Assembly: GCF_003258355.1 (NCBI RefSeq)
Contig: NZ_QKPO01000008.1
Coordinates: 62,001 to 126,000 of the forward strand
Reading direction: 5' to 3'
From: Confluentibacter sediminis
Lineage (GTDB): Bacteria; Bacteroidota; Bacteroidia; Flavobacteriales; Flavobacteriaceae
Length of the DNA stretch: 64,000 bases
How positions within the stretch are numbered: position 1 is the stretch's first letter; each line of letters opens with the position of its first letter. The position numbers and the translations under genes were made by a program. Below the pieces are notes generated by a model, which was not told the origin of the DNA, ran no database searches, and was given only the letters and a program-made list of their open reading frames with translations. This document shows, piece by piece, positions 1 through 8,125 of this stretch.

Positions 1-530
1 TTTAATAAATTAAGCATAATTGATAAATACGTTCTACGATTTAAAAAACTGAACACAAAGAAATCTATTAAAAACATTTAAAACAGACTATATGTTATAA
101 ACAACTAAAAACTGTAATAGATGATATAATTCATATCAAAATCAAATGTATTAAGGTTAAAAATGGCCTATCTTTTAAGCAAGACAAAGTGACATTGGAA
201 TTACTATACCTACTTAGGCATAAAGATGTTGTAGAAACAAAAAATTAGACAAGTCTCATAAAGAGACTTAAATTCAATTACTAAACCATTATTTATAACT
301 ATTGGACTCCTAATAGGTTTAGTTTTTCCTTTGTAATAAAAAAGAGCAACATCTCAGCCATTTGAGTCATTAGATACTTTTTATATTTTCAATTAATTTT
401 TCAGCCTTATTTAATAATGAAAACTAAATTAACACTTTATTTTTTGCCTTTTATAAATTCCACATTGCCGATTTATTCCATTTAAGTAGTATAAGACTTT
501 TAAAAATTTCTATATCCCTGATATTTACAA
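1..530. other. Gene-poor AT-rich DNA
   Basis: I see no intact gene here. A short reading frame beginning near 418 encodes a hydrophobic signal-peptide-like start (MKTKLTLYFL) but stops after about 22 codons, so at most it is the stump of a lost exported protein. The rest is AT-rich with frequent stops in all frames. Confidence 0.5.
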
Positions 531-715
531 AAAACCTTCAAGAAGATTTTTTAATACAGTTTCATACAATCGTTTTGTTGAATTAATGTAATTCAATATA
601 CTGCCATTAACCTTATATATAACATGAAAAATGCACAATGAGTTTGAGAGACAAAATATTGCTCAGAAAACGCTCGGTCTTAGAAACCATAAATGATTAG
701 CTAAAACATAAGATT
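531..715 (+). mobile_element. Decayed IS982-family transposase fragment
   Basis: Two pieces of an IS982-type transposase are recognisable in different frames. The first, near 560-600, reads SYNRFVELM, a typical N-proximal IS982 motif. The second, near 638-705, reads RDKILLRKRSVLETIND, the typical C-proximal motif, and is interrupted by a stop exactly where the family normally continues. The central DDE part is missing. This is a relic with an internal deletion, not a functional element; its terminal inverted repeats were not found. A second IS982-like relic occurs at 35129-35525. The family assignment is from memory of conserved motifs. Confidence 0.65.
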
Positions 716-776
716 TTTTAATCGAATAAAACACTATAATCACACATGTTACAAAACAACCAACACATACTACCTA

Positions 777-867
777 TTGATTTATATTCGCACCATTATC
801 TTTTTATGAGTAGTAATTAAGGTAAGATTTGGGGCTAAAGCAGACTATTCGTAGTCTGCTTTTTTAA
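777..867 (+). terminator. Strong hairpin terminator, perhaps ending a short RNA
   Basis: Bases 837-847 and 852-862 form a perfect 11-bp stem closed by a TTCG tetraloop and followed by a T-run, a textbook intrinsic terminator. No gene ends just upstream. A promoter-like TTG (777-779), a 17-nt spacer and TATCTTTT (797-804) lie 33 nt before the hairpin, so an RNA of about 60 nt could be made. The -7 box differs from TAnnTTTG at the last base and the spacer is short, so the promoter is weakly supported while the hairpin itself is clear. Confidence 0.6.
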
Positions 868-1521
868 TACTAATGCTTACTACATAGTTTTTAAAATTAG
901 AGAACTTATTATTGTTGGTGTTGGTACTTTTGTATAAGACATTATTGTAAGCTATAAATTAGATTAAATTATTGCTTACACTTCAACTCTTATTTCAATA
1001 TCTTTTTATTAGGTTAGCCATTTAGTTTCTATATTTTTAAGTAGTTATTAAAGAATTACCAAATGAAGAAACATTTAAAACTCATTTGGTCAAACATAAG
1101 TTTTAAACCTTTACAAAATTCTGTTCAAACAAAGGTTGCAAAAGAAACAAGCTACAATTAGCAATGTCATTTTAGCTGCCAGGATGTAAAAACTCCATAG
1201 GAAGATACTAACAATTGTATCTTTAGACTTTTCTGAAATTAGTTAAAAAAGAATTTTTAACTTTTAAACTACATTATGTTTTTTAAAAATAAAAGAATTT
1301 CTTGAAACCCACTATCCTCCACACAGATCGATAGAGCTTTTTCGCTTGTTTCATTTTGACTAAGAAGCAGTCAAAAAAATAAATTCTGTTATTTAGACTC
1401 CCGTTTTATTCATTATTTAAAATTTTAGAGACATGTACACCTGAACCTTTAGGTTTCAATAGAATAACAATTTCAACGAAAATCCAGATACAGAGCCTCG
1501 AGGAATTCTTTTTGATTAAAT
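868..1521. other. Gap without a recognisable gene
   Basis: About 650 bases with no convincing reading frame on either strand. The sequence is AT-rich and broken by stops. Short stretches look like decayed coding sequence (for example on the - strand near 1290-1370), but none is long enough to assign. Confidence 0.4.
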
Positions 1522-1558
1522 AAAAAAAGCACGCATATAATGTATACGTACTTTTTTT
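1522..1558 (-). terminator. Intrinsic terminator of the SPOR protein gene
   Basis: Arms 1522-1537 and 1543-1558 pair over 16 positions, with two G-U wobbles when read on the - strand, around a 5-nt loop. They give an A-run before and a T-run after the stem. It lies about 65 nt past the stop codon of the gene ending at 1623 and is well placed to terminate it. Confidence 0.7.
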
Positions 1559-1622
1559 ATAGACAAACTATACTAAGAACCATCTAGTAGAGTTTATTTC
1601 TAATCTATATATTGATTGAATG

Positions 1623-2732
1623 TTATTTTTGCATAAATATCCAACTATCCTTAAATACGTCTGTATTTAATTTAGTGTTTCTAAAATCTAGTGTTTCCCT
1701 CAACGTTTTAAAGTATCCTGCACTTACATAATACCTACCCGTTCTATGTTCTTTAAAAATTTGAAAAGGAATATTACGCTGAGTCAAATATTTCTCTAAC
1801 TTATCCACATTATCCTTATTTTTAAGCACGTGTACTATAACATAGTAACCTTTCTCTATAATAGATGAGTCGTCTGGATTTTCTAAGGTATAAACTCTTT
1901 CTTTTTTGTTGTTTTTCTTATTAATTGAATCAATAATTTTATTTTGCTTTAATTCTATTTCTTCTATTTTTTGAATAATTTCTATTTGAGATACCTTAAT
2001 GGAAGTATTTATAGAATCTTTAATTTTGCTTAAAGCTTTTTGGTTTTTTAATTCTCTATCAATAGATTCTTTATTAGTTTCCGCCTCAGATTTAAGCATA
2101 TCTTCTATTGATTCGAGCCGAGAAACCACATTTTTTTCAAATAAGTTAGTTTTCCTTTTTGCTATTGGGTTTATGCCCTTTATTCTCCAAACCAATCCTG
2201 TATTTAACTGGTAATGGTTTCCAATACCTTCAACACTGGTTTTATTAACTTTTCCAATCATATTTATTAAAACGCCAACTCTAGGTGAAATCCAGTATCT
2301 AAAACCAGCCGTTAGGTCAAAATTAGTTTTTGTTATATGGTTTATGTTATATACTCCCCCTCCCAGTCCTAAGTAAACATTAAAGTCCTCATTATCAAAA
2401 AGTAATTTATCCAAATACAAATTTGCTAAAACATCTGCACTATAATAATATTTAGTAGTTTCTCCATTTAGTAATATTTTGTTAGATGAAAGTGTAAGTG
2501 AAGCCGTCCAATTATCTGTAAATGATCTTTCTGCCGTTATAAAAAAAGGGGTATTAAAATCCCATCTGTCCACATCAAATGGAATTGGACCTTCATTACT
2601 ATTGTCTATTAAATTAACTCCAAAGGCTAAATTAAAAGAATAATTTTCAACAGTTTTCAAAACGAGGGATTGTGCTATACCATCAATTGATATTATAAAT
2701 AGTAGGATAATTAATAAGTTTTTTGTTTTCAT
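1623..2732 (-). CDS. Outer-membrane beta-barrel protein with C-terminal SPOR domain
   Basis: A 369-aa exported protein. Residues 1-20 are a Sec signal peptide ending in a GIAQS-type cleavage site. Residues about 21-185 have alternating aromatic/polar strands and a glycine-rich stretch (LGLGGGVYNINH), as in small outer-membrane barrels. Residues about 196-275 are a charged heptad-rich coiled coil (EDMLKSEAETNKESIDRELK). Residues about 293-369 match the SPOR fold (GYYVIVHVLKNK and RYYVSAGYFKTLRET). SPOR domains bind denuded septal peptidoglycan, so the protein probably links the outer membrane to the wall. The gene stands alone, preceded by about 1.2 kb without genes and followed by a terminator. 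Exact function is unknown; the domain order is confident. Confidence 0.75.
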   Translation of the reverse strand: MKTKNLLIILLFIISIDGIAQSLVLKTVENYSFNLAFGVNLIDNSNEGPIPFDVDRWDFNTPFFITAERSFTDNWTASLTLSSNKILLNGETTKYYYSADVLANLYLDKLLFDNEDFNVYLGLGGGVYNINHITKTNFDLTAGFRYWISPRVGVLINMIGKVNKTSVEGIGNHYQLNTGLVWRIKGINPIAKRKTNLFEKNVVSRLESIEDMLKSEAETNKESIDRELKNQKALSKIKDSINTSIKVSQIEIIQKIEEIELKQNKIIDSINKKNNKKERVYTLENPDDSSIIEKGYYVIVHVLKNKDNVDKLEKYLTQRNIPFQIFKEHRTGRYYVSAGYFKTLRETLDFRNTKLNTDVFKDSWIFMQK

Positions 2733-3926
2733 GTGACTATTGTTTTTAAGGTTTATTTTTGAAGAAGGATCATTTATTCTTTAATCTATAACAACATAGT
2801 TATAGCCAAAGGATAGTTCATATCATAAATGACATATCCTTATTTTTGTTTTTTGTTATTGAAAAAATTTAATGAATAAGCTGGTAAATTTTTAGTAAAA
2901 AGTAGAACTCATAATGCATGTTCTTCTATCTGAGAGGTCTAAAATCAGGAACTTATCTTACAATAAAACTGTTGCAACTGTTATTATAATAATACAATTA
3001 CAAGTAGTTTTATTTATTTAACTACCTTACAACAAGTCAATTACAAGTATTTTACCGCTTAATAAAACATTGGTCATTTTATTTTGAAACCTATCAAAAT
3101 TTTCTAGGCAGCAAAACCAACACTTTCGCAAGATTTAATAAATAATTTACCAAAGGCTCCTAATATAGAATCTAATAAATTTTAGATTTAGCATCTTCTT
3201 TCTGCATGCAAAACATAAAATATAATGAATTTATTTAATCCTAAACACTTCAGTTGTATTTCCTTTATCTTGATTCATCTTTATTTAATATTTGAGTTAT
3301 TTTTATTGAATATAATAAAGCCATAAACTCATTTTGTTCGATTGCTTCGCCACTACCAGTCACAAAATTCTGATTGGTAGAATACTTTTAATAATTTATA
3401 TCTATGTTTCTTAGCTGCCTTAAGAGTTTTTATTAAAGCTTCTAAAAACACTCCAACACATTTGTTTGATCACTTTTTTTAACACAATTAATGTTTGGAA
3501 AAACAAAAGAAGTTAGATAAAACTCATACTTTCTTTAATATATTTGGCTATAACATTACATCACAGAAGGCATACTTAACTAAAACAATCACCTCCAGTT
3601 GATGTGATTCAAAACAATTTTTATATACTTATATTCTATTACTTTAAACTTAAATCCCAGTATATAATCACATATTTAAAATATATCAATACAAATGGCT
3701 TTAAGCCTATGATTAATTTGCAAAAATAGATGTAAGAACCAATCGTCTTCAAAATTTGTAATAACTGGCTTGAAAATGTATTAACTGGAGATTTATCAAA
3801 CTAAAAAGATTGTTTTTTAACATTATAGGCAAAAAAAAACTTATCTATAATGTATTTAATAAACTTTACTTTATATATAAAATACTGGATTATTTTATAG
3901 TGTTACTAAATCATATTAAATAGCTT
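2733..3926. other. 1.2-kb gap with inverted repeats, no intact gene
   Basis: No credible gene. Two inverted repeats are visible. AAGGATA (2809-2815) pairs with TATCCTT (2835-2841), with a TAAATGACAT word (2826-2835) between the arms that also occurs at 7220. A 10-bp stem with one G-T pair spans 3353-3380 around an 8-nt loop. The - strand has stretches that may be decayed coding sequence near 3050-3200, too broken to name. The tandem repeat at 3758-3788 is listed separately. Confidence 0.5.
3758..3788. promoter_or_regulatory. Tandem LytTR-like sites, 20-bp period
   Basis: GTAATAACTGG (3758-3768) and GTATTAACTGG (3778-3788) repeat with an exact 20-bp spacing. On the opposite strand they read CCAGTTATTAC and CCAGTTAATAC, the second fitting eight of nine positions of the published LytTR-type consensus [TA][AC][CA]GTTN[AG][TG]. 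They lie about 140 bp past the 3' end of a LytTR gene and are not directly upstream of any intact gene, so a regulatory role is inferred only. Confidence 0.4.
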
Positions 3927-4256
3927 TTAATAATGTAAATACTCCTTTACAGAAGAAAATCGTCGATTTGAGATAGGAACGATATAATTATCTGACAATA
4001 TACAATATTGCCCTCCGTTATCTCTAACAATATTATTTAGATAAGCAACATTAACTATGTAACTATTATGAACTCTTAAAAAATCATTATCTTGAAATAA
4101 TTTATCATAATATCCTAAATTTTTACAAACTAAGGTATTCGTTTTATTTTGAAGATAAATAGAGGTGTAACGTCCTGAGGATTTTAAATAGACTATATTA
4201 GAAACTTCTAAAACCTTAATTCCTTTATGAGAATTAATAGCGATGTACTTTGGCAT
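3927..4256 (-). CDS. Stand-alone LytTR DNA-binding regulator (copy 1)
   Basis: 109 aa, almost entirely a LytTR domain (residues about 5-106) with no receiver or sensor domain attached. Family features are visible: YIAINS and NIVYLKSSGRYTSIYL at the start, then FLRVHNSYIVNVAYL, the segment that in LytTR proteins leads into the DNA-contacting loop, and IVPISNRR at the end. LytTR proteins bind paired direct repeats and often control surface polysaccharide or quorum genes. It follows the HTH gene at 4321 by 64 nt in the same direction, so they are probably one transcript. A close paralogue lies at 6637-7002. With no receiver domain, its input must come from a partner protein or from its own abundance. 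Confidence 0.85.
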   Translation of the reverse strand: MPKYIAINSHKGIKVLEVSNIVYLKSSGRYTSIYLQNKTNTLVCKNLGYYDKLFQDNDFLRVHNSYIVNVAYLNNIVRDNGGQYCILSDNYIVPISNRRFSSVKEYLHY

Positions 4257-4320
4257 AAATTATATTTTTTTTGGTAACAAAAGGTTATTCTTTTAATTCA
4301 ATCCTGGAATTAAACTCGAC

Positions 4321-5121
4321 TTAAATATTTAGCAGTTTATCCTCTAACATGTTGTAATAATTTAAGAGATCAAAATATATATATAGCCTTTTCTCTTTAG
4401 CTGTAATTTTATTCATAGCATTAACTGAAACAATTTTATCATAAATTACTGTTTTAACCATTTTACTAAAATCATTATAATTTTTAAAAAAAGTAGTTCT
4501 TTCTACCAATTGCAGCTCAAAAATACTCCTTATAACATTAAAAAAATTACTGACTTCCAATTTATCTTTCAATATATTTTCAATATTCTTGTTTGCTGTG
4601 ACAAATTGATTCATTTCTTCAGAATTATTTGACCCAATATTATAAATTCTGAATTTACAGTAAGTTATTTCTTTCGTAGTTAATTTAATACTAGCATTAA
4701 AATCTCTATTTTTAATAAACACCATATACGCTTTTACAATAAATTCATTTAACAAAACATCAAGGATTAAGTTTTCTTTCTTTATTATATAATCTGAAGC
4801 AACCAAATAATCGTATATATATTCTGAATATTTTAAGGCTAATTTTTTAATTTCATCTTTAACCAAATCATAACGATCAATTTGACCAAAACTAATACCC
4901 AACAATGCTGTTTCAAATAAATCTAAAGAACTATATTTAAAAAACAGATTATCAATGACTAAGTGATATTCATCTGCCTCAATTTCTAAAAGTTTCTGAA
5001 TTTCAAATTCAGAATAATTTAAAATATACATTTTAAGTATTGCAGATTCTGAAAAATTCAATTTTAAAGCTTTTAAACTCAAGTTATCACTTATACACAA
5101 CTCCTTAGTAGGTTTTATCAT
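4321..5121 (-). CDS. Putative regulator with N-terminal GerE-like HTH (copy 1)
   Basis: 266 aa, soluble, no signal peptide or membrane segment. Residues about 18-85 resemble a LuxR/GerE helix-turn-helix: ESAILKMYILNYSEFEIQKLL is followed by YHLVIDNLFFKY and then by a helix ending FGQIDRYDLV, the pattern seen after the recognition helix in NarL/FixJ proteins. The remaining 180 residues are helical, lysine/asparagine-rich and match no family I know. The paralogue at 8126-8920 is alike along the whole length, especially GQIDRYDLVK and FFNVIR.IFEL. An N-terminal HTH with a novel C-terminal domain is the reverse of the usual LuxR layout. A regulatory role is inferred. Confidence 0.6.
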   Translation of the reverse strand: MIKPTKELCISDNLSLKALKLNFSESAILKMYILNYSEFEIQKLLEIEADEYHLVIDNLFFKYSSLDLFETALLGISFGQIDRYDLVKDEIKKLALKYSEYIYDYLVASDYIIKKENLILDVLLNEFIVKAYMVFIKNRDFNASIKLTTKEITYCKFRIYNIGSNNSEEMNQFVTANKNIENILKDKLEVSNFFNVIRSIFELQLVERTTFFKNYNDFSKMVKTVIYDKIVSVNAMNKITAKEKRLYIYFDLLNYYNMLEDKLLNI

Positions 5122-5141
5122 TTTTAAAATATATTTTATGA

Positions 5142-5149
5142 CAAACTTA
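5142..5149 (-). promoter_or_regulatory. -7 promoter box for the HTH/LytTR pair
   Basis: On the - strand this reads TAAGTTTG, a perfect TAnnTTTG box, 20 nt before the start codon of the gene ending at 4321. No TTG is present at the usual -33 distance, which fits a promoter that needs an activator. The 20-bp repeats at 5184-5233 begin 34 nt further upstream. Confidence 0.5.
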
Positions 5150-5183
5150 TCTATGAAAACAATTAAAAGTACAGAACACGTTA

Positions 5184-5233
5184 TAAATGACTTGCAATCG
5201 TAATAAGTGACTTAATATTAATACGAGTGTCAT
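5184..5233. promoter_or_regulatory. Three 20-bp-spaced repeats, candidate LytTR operator
   Basis: TAAATGACTT (5184-5193) and TAAGTGACTT (5204-5213) repeat with exactly 20-bp spacing, and a weaker third copy CGAGTGTCAT follows at 5224-5233. Direct repeats on one DNA face about two turns apart are the known layout for LytTR dimers. They sit just upstream of the -7 box at 5142, where an activator would bind. A matching array occurs at 7220-7269. Confidence 0.5.
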
Positions 5234-5459
5234 AAAAATGAATTAATTAAAATTTTTAATATATAAACCGAAAACTTCAAATGAACAAAAGTATGATCGT
5301 AAATTTTCAGCTCATTAAAGTTGCTCATACAAAATGGCTATGTTAAAAAACGAAATGCATATTATTCTTGTACCACGAACTGAAATAAGGGTGCATAATT
5401 TTGAGCATTATGTATAGAAATGATAAAGTAATGAGACGGTATTTAAAATCTTTTAAACT

Positions 5460-5714
5460 GAAAACACACACATACATTCTGAAAAAAAATAAAATAGATG
5501 TTAGTAAGACTAAAGAAAATCTTTGTTACGAAAATGCACTGGCAAAAAGGTTAACGAGATTCTTAAAGATGAATTTTATCTATACCAAACCTTTACAAAT
5601 ACAACTAACACGAAAAGAGCTACAAAAAATGCAATTAATTTATACAACGAAATAAGATTACACTTATCTTTAGATTTTAAAACACCGGATATGGTATATA
5701 AATTAACAGTCTAA
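5460..5714 (+). pseudogene. IS3-family transposase (OrfB) C-terminal relic
   Basis: Two overlapping frames carry the C-terminal end of an IS3-type integrase-domain transposase. The first frame gives YILKKNKIDVSKTKENLCYENALAKR; the second continues with ILKDEFYLYQTF and NLYNEIRLHLSLDFKTPDMVY. The characteristic CYENA motif containing the catalytic glutamate and the terminal LHLSL motif are therefore split by a frameshift near 5550. The N-terminal two thirds and OrfA are absent. A partial end repeat may follow the stop (about 5715-5740). It sits between the two copies of the regulatory module. Confidence 0.8.
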
Positions 5715-5987
5715 TCCCGATAGTTATCAGGACAATTGTAATCTGCAGCCATAGACATTAAACTAAATAAACTCCATTAATATGTTAATATGCATGATAA
5801 TGACTTACAAACAGCGTATTATTAATACAAAACTCTCAAAAATTAATAACTTACAATATAATATTTACAGTAAAATTTATTTGCCACCATTAAACATTCA
5901 TGAATTATAATGTTTTATTAATAATTTTACACCATCCAGATCAAAACAACTAAATACTCATAACTATGAGTCCTAAAATTAACCTAT

Positions 5988-6380
5988 ATGAAAAATACTA
6001 ACTCTCTTTCGATTTTTTATCATTATTACGACATGGTTTATTCCAATAAAGATTCAACATTGCTAGAAAAAGAAATTTTAGAAAATTATGCCAAAGATGA
6101 AGGAATTAATAAAGAACAAATAGAGAAGTTCTTATCATCTCAAAAAGATTTGAAAAATGAAGAATCCTTTATAAGTAATTTTGAGTTTTTATATAAATTA
6201 CATGTTTCTGTAAGCAAACATTACGTAATAAAAAAAAACATACAGGAAATATTAAAAAAATATTGCTTAATGATCGGTTTTTATAATAGTAATATAGATA
6301 AACTATCAAAGACATTATTGATCAACGCTAAAAAAAATGTTGCTTTTTCCGATTTATTACCCCTATTAAATAATATGTAG
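5988..6380 (+). CDS. 130-aa protein of unknown family (copy 1)
   Basis: Not recognised. The protein is 130 aa, acidic to neutral, mostly helical by its residue pattern, with no signal peptide or membrane span. It is clearly homologous to the 130-aa product at 7411-7803: both share LEKEI near residue 25, D.GI near 37, FE.LY near 66, SVSK.Y.I near 75, then a C-terminal block ILKKYCL..GF.NSN...LS..LL, with a conserved cysteine in KKYCL. Both copies sit on the + strand opposite a LytTR gene, which suggests a role as signal-coupling partner or antagonist of that regulator; this is inference. The start was chosen at the first ATG with homology to the paralogue. Confidence 0.65.
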   Translation: MKNTNSLSIFYHYYDMVYSNKDSTLLEKEILENYAKDEGINKEQIEKFLSSQKDLKNEESFISNFEFLYKLHVSVSKHYVIKKNIQEILKKYCLMIGFYNSNIDKLSKTLLINAKKNVAFSDLLPLLNNM

Positions 6381-6577
6381 ATTAAATAGATTAATACATT
6401 TTTCCAAGTTCTATTTATACTAATCATTTTGTACATGCCTTATAGTATCCAAAAACGATACCTGAAACTAAATACAATGTGATAGTCACATTAGTAAGAC
6501 ACATATGTTAATTTTATGGATTTACTCATATTAAAAAGTTTTAGATACCTAAAAAATAACATAGCCTTTAAACATGA

Positions 6578-6602
6578 CCACCATAAAAGATGTGGTTTTT
6601 AT
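6578..6602 (+). terminator. Weak intrinsic terminator
   Basis: ACCACCAT and ATGTGGT form a 7-bp stem with one bulged base around a short A-rich loop, followed by TTTTTATT. It lies about 200 nt after the stop of the gene at 5988 and 35 nt before the convergent gene at 6637, so it may serve the + strand transcript. Confidence 0.4.
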
Positions 6603-6636
6603 TAATAAACAAATAGAATGGAAAATTCATTTTTAA

Positions 6637-7002
6637 TTAAAAGTGCAAAAATTTCTTTATAAACGGAATTTTTCTATTAGAAATGGGAACAATACAATTT
6701 TCTTTTAGAACACAATAATATCCACCCTTATCTTTAAAAATATTTTCAAGATGTGCCACATTTATCAAATAACTACGATGTACTTTTATGAAGTGAATCT
6801 CTTTAAATAATTTTTCATAATATCCTAAGTTTTTAAACGCTTTAAAACTAGTTTTATTCTGTAAATATACTATTGTACTATTCCTAGAGGCTTCTAAATA
6901 TAATATATTAGAGGCCTTTACTATTTTTATATTTTCTTTTGTATTGATTGCTATATGCTCTAATGTTGCCTTCGAATCGTTTTGAGTTTTATTTTTTTCC
7001 AT
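6637..7002 (-). CDS. Stand-alone LytTR DNA-binding regulator (copy 2)
   Basis: 121 aa; residues about 15-118 are a LytTR domain closely similar to the product at 3927-4256. Shared blocks include YLQNKT, KNLGYY.KLF, F..VH.SY..NVA.L.NI and IVPISNR. It has about 14 extra polar residues at the N-terminus and no receiver domain. Differences fall mainly in the first third (SRNST in place of SGRYT), so the two may differ in partner choice or DNA preference. It is transcribed away from the 130-aa gene at 7411, and the 408-bp intergenic region between them carries the 20-bp repeats. Family assignment is firm; targets are not known. Confidence 0.85.
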   Translation of the reverse strand: MEKNKTQNDSKATLEHIAINTKENIKIVKASNILYLEASRNSTIVYLQNKTSFKAFKNLGYYEKLFKEIHFIKVHRSYLINVAHLENIFKDKGGYYCVLKENCIVPISNRKIPFIKKFLHF

Positions 7003-7219
7003 TATTTATACTTGTAAAATACTATTTTTTATAAAAAACAAATGTTCTTTTAAAAGACTATTCTAATTTATTAAGAGCAAACACTCTATAAGTAAACACA
7101 AAAAAATATAACCCCAAAGAAAACACTTACACATATATCTAACTAGGTAAAATTTAGAATAATTTATTCACATATATTCTGCATGGCAATTACATTTAAA
7201 GCATTAAAAATATTTATTA

Positions 7220-7269
7220 TAAATGACATCTATTCACAATAGATGATAATATTTGCTACTTATCGACAA
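7220..7269. promoter_or_regulatory. 20-bp-spaced repeats, second candidate LytTR operator
   Basis: TAAATGACAT (7220-7229) and TAGATGATAA (7240-7249) repeat at exactly 20 bp, with a weak third unit TTATCGACAA at 7260-7269. The first unit shares TAAATGAC with the array at 5184. It lies between the divergent LytTR gene (start 7002) and the 130-aa gene (start 7411), so either promoter could be its target. Confidence 0.4.
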
Positions 7270-7374
7270 ATAAGTATTTTTAGTTTTTGCTAAAAAAAAA
7301 GTCTAAACATTAATATTCAGTGTTTTAATGTTAAAAAATATGATAAAACGAGCATAGATTCTTAAAAAATAAAT

Positions 7375-7382
7375 TATTTTTG
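7375..7382 (+). promoter_or_regulatory. -7 promoter box for the 130-aa gene
   Basis: TATTTTTG is a perfect TAnnTTTG box 28 nt before the start codon at 7411. There is no TTG at the usual -33 position. Confidence 0.5.
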
Positions 7383-7410
7383 CTTATATATTAAATTAAT
7401 CTATAGCATA

Positions 7411-7803
7411 ATGGGCAATGTGCAACTCTCAGCATTATTTCATCATTACCATCACAAAACCTTTAGTGATCCTTTTTTTACTGAATTAGAGAAAGAAATT
7501 TCAGAAAAATTTGGTGAAGATTTAGGAATTACCCCATGTGTAATTCAAAATAAATTATTAAATCCCAAAGATATCATTGAATTTGAATACGACTTTGATA
7601 TTCAATTTGAATATCTCTATTCCTTTTACAATTCTGTATCTAAAAATTATATTATTACTGATAAAATAGAAACTATTTTGAAAAAGTACTGTCTTAAAGT
7701 TGGTTTTTTTAATAGCAATTTAAATGAACTTTCAGAGTTTCTATTAAAATGCACTTATTCAAACATACCTTTTAATGATGTTTTAAATGCAATAAAACTA
7801 TAA
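7411..7803 (+). CDS. 130-aa protein of unknown family (copy 2)
   Basis: Not recognised; the paralogue of the gene at 5988 and of the same length. The N-terminus is histidine-rich (FHHYHHKTF), matching FYHYYDMVY in the other copy, so an aromatic/histidine helix is conserved there. The C-terminal block ILKKYCLKVGFFNSN is the best conserved part. No signal peptide or membrane helix. The HTH gene follows 322 nt downstream on the same strand. In this copy of the module the 130-aa gene and the HTH gene point together, whereas in the first copy they diverge, so gene order has been shuffled since the duplication. Confidence 0.65.
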   Translation: MGNVQLSALFHHYHHKTFSDPFFTELEKEISEKFGEDLGITPCVIQNKLLNPKDIIEFEYDFDIQFEYLYSFYNSVSKNYIITDKIETILKKYCLKVGFFNSNLNELSEFLLKCTYSNIPFNDVLNAIKL

Positions 7804-8125
7804 TAGCTAATGGAAATAATATATCAAATTTTAGTATGTTAAGATAGAAACATCTTCTTAAGCTTTATTCGTTTAATCCTTTTCAAACATAGCACCGATA
7901 AAAGTAAGTATAACAAAATTATCACAAGTATGTTTTTTCTTTAATAGTCTATAATACTTTGCATTATCTATTTTAAGTAGTTTATTTTACCGTCTTCTAT
8001 TGTTATTCAACAAAAAAACATTTATTTATTTTTTTTAGCATTTAAAACAAGTAAAAGCCTTTTATAACCATTTAGAACGATACAGATTTACACTTTTATA
8101 AATTTGTTTTGTCATAACTTTTATT
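7804..8125 (+). promoter_or_regulatory. Intergenic region with -7 promoter box
   Basis: No gene. TAAATTTG at 8099-8106 is a perfect TAnnTTTG box 19 nt before the start codon at 8126, so the HTH gene probably has its own promoter. No -33 TTG is evident. The rest shows no repeat or relic that I can name. Confidence 0.4.

Noticed and set aside
5401-5655. Two overlapping small reading frames that could be short genes
   Set aside because: Together they spell the C-terminal end of an IS3-type transposase with a frameshift, so they are one relic.
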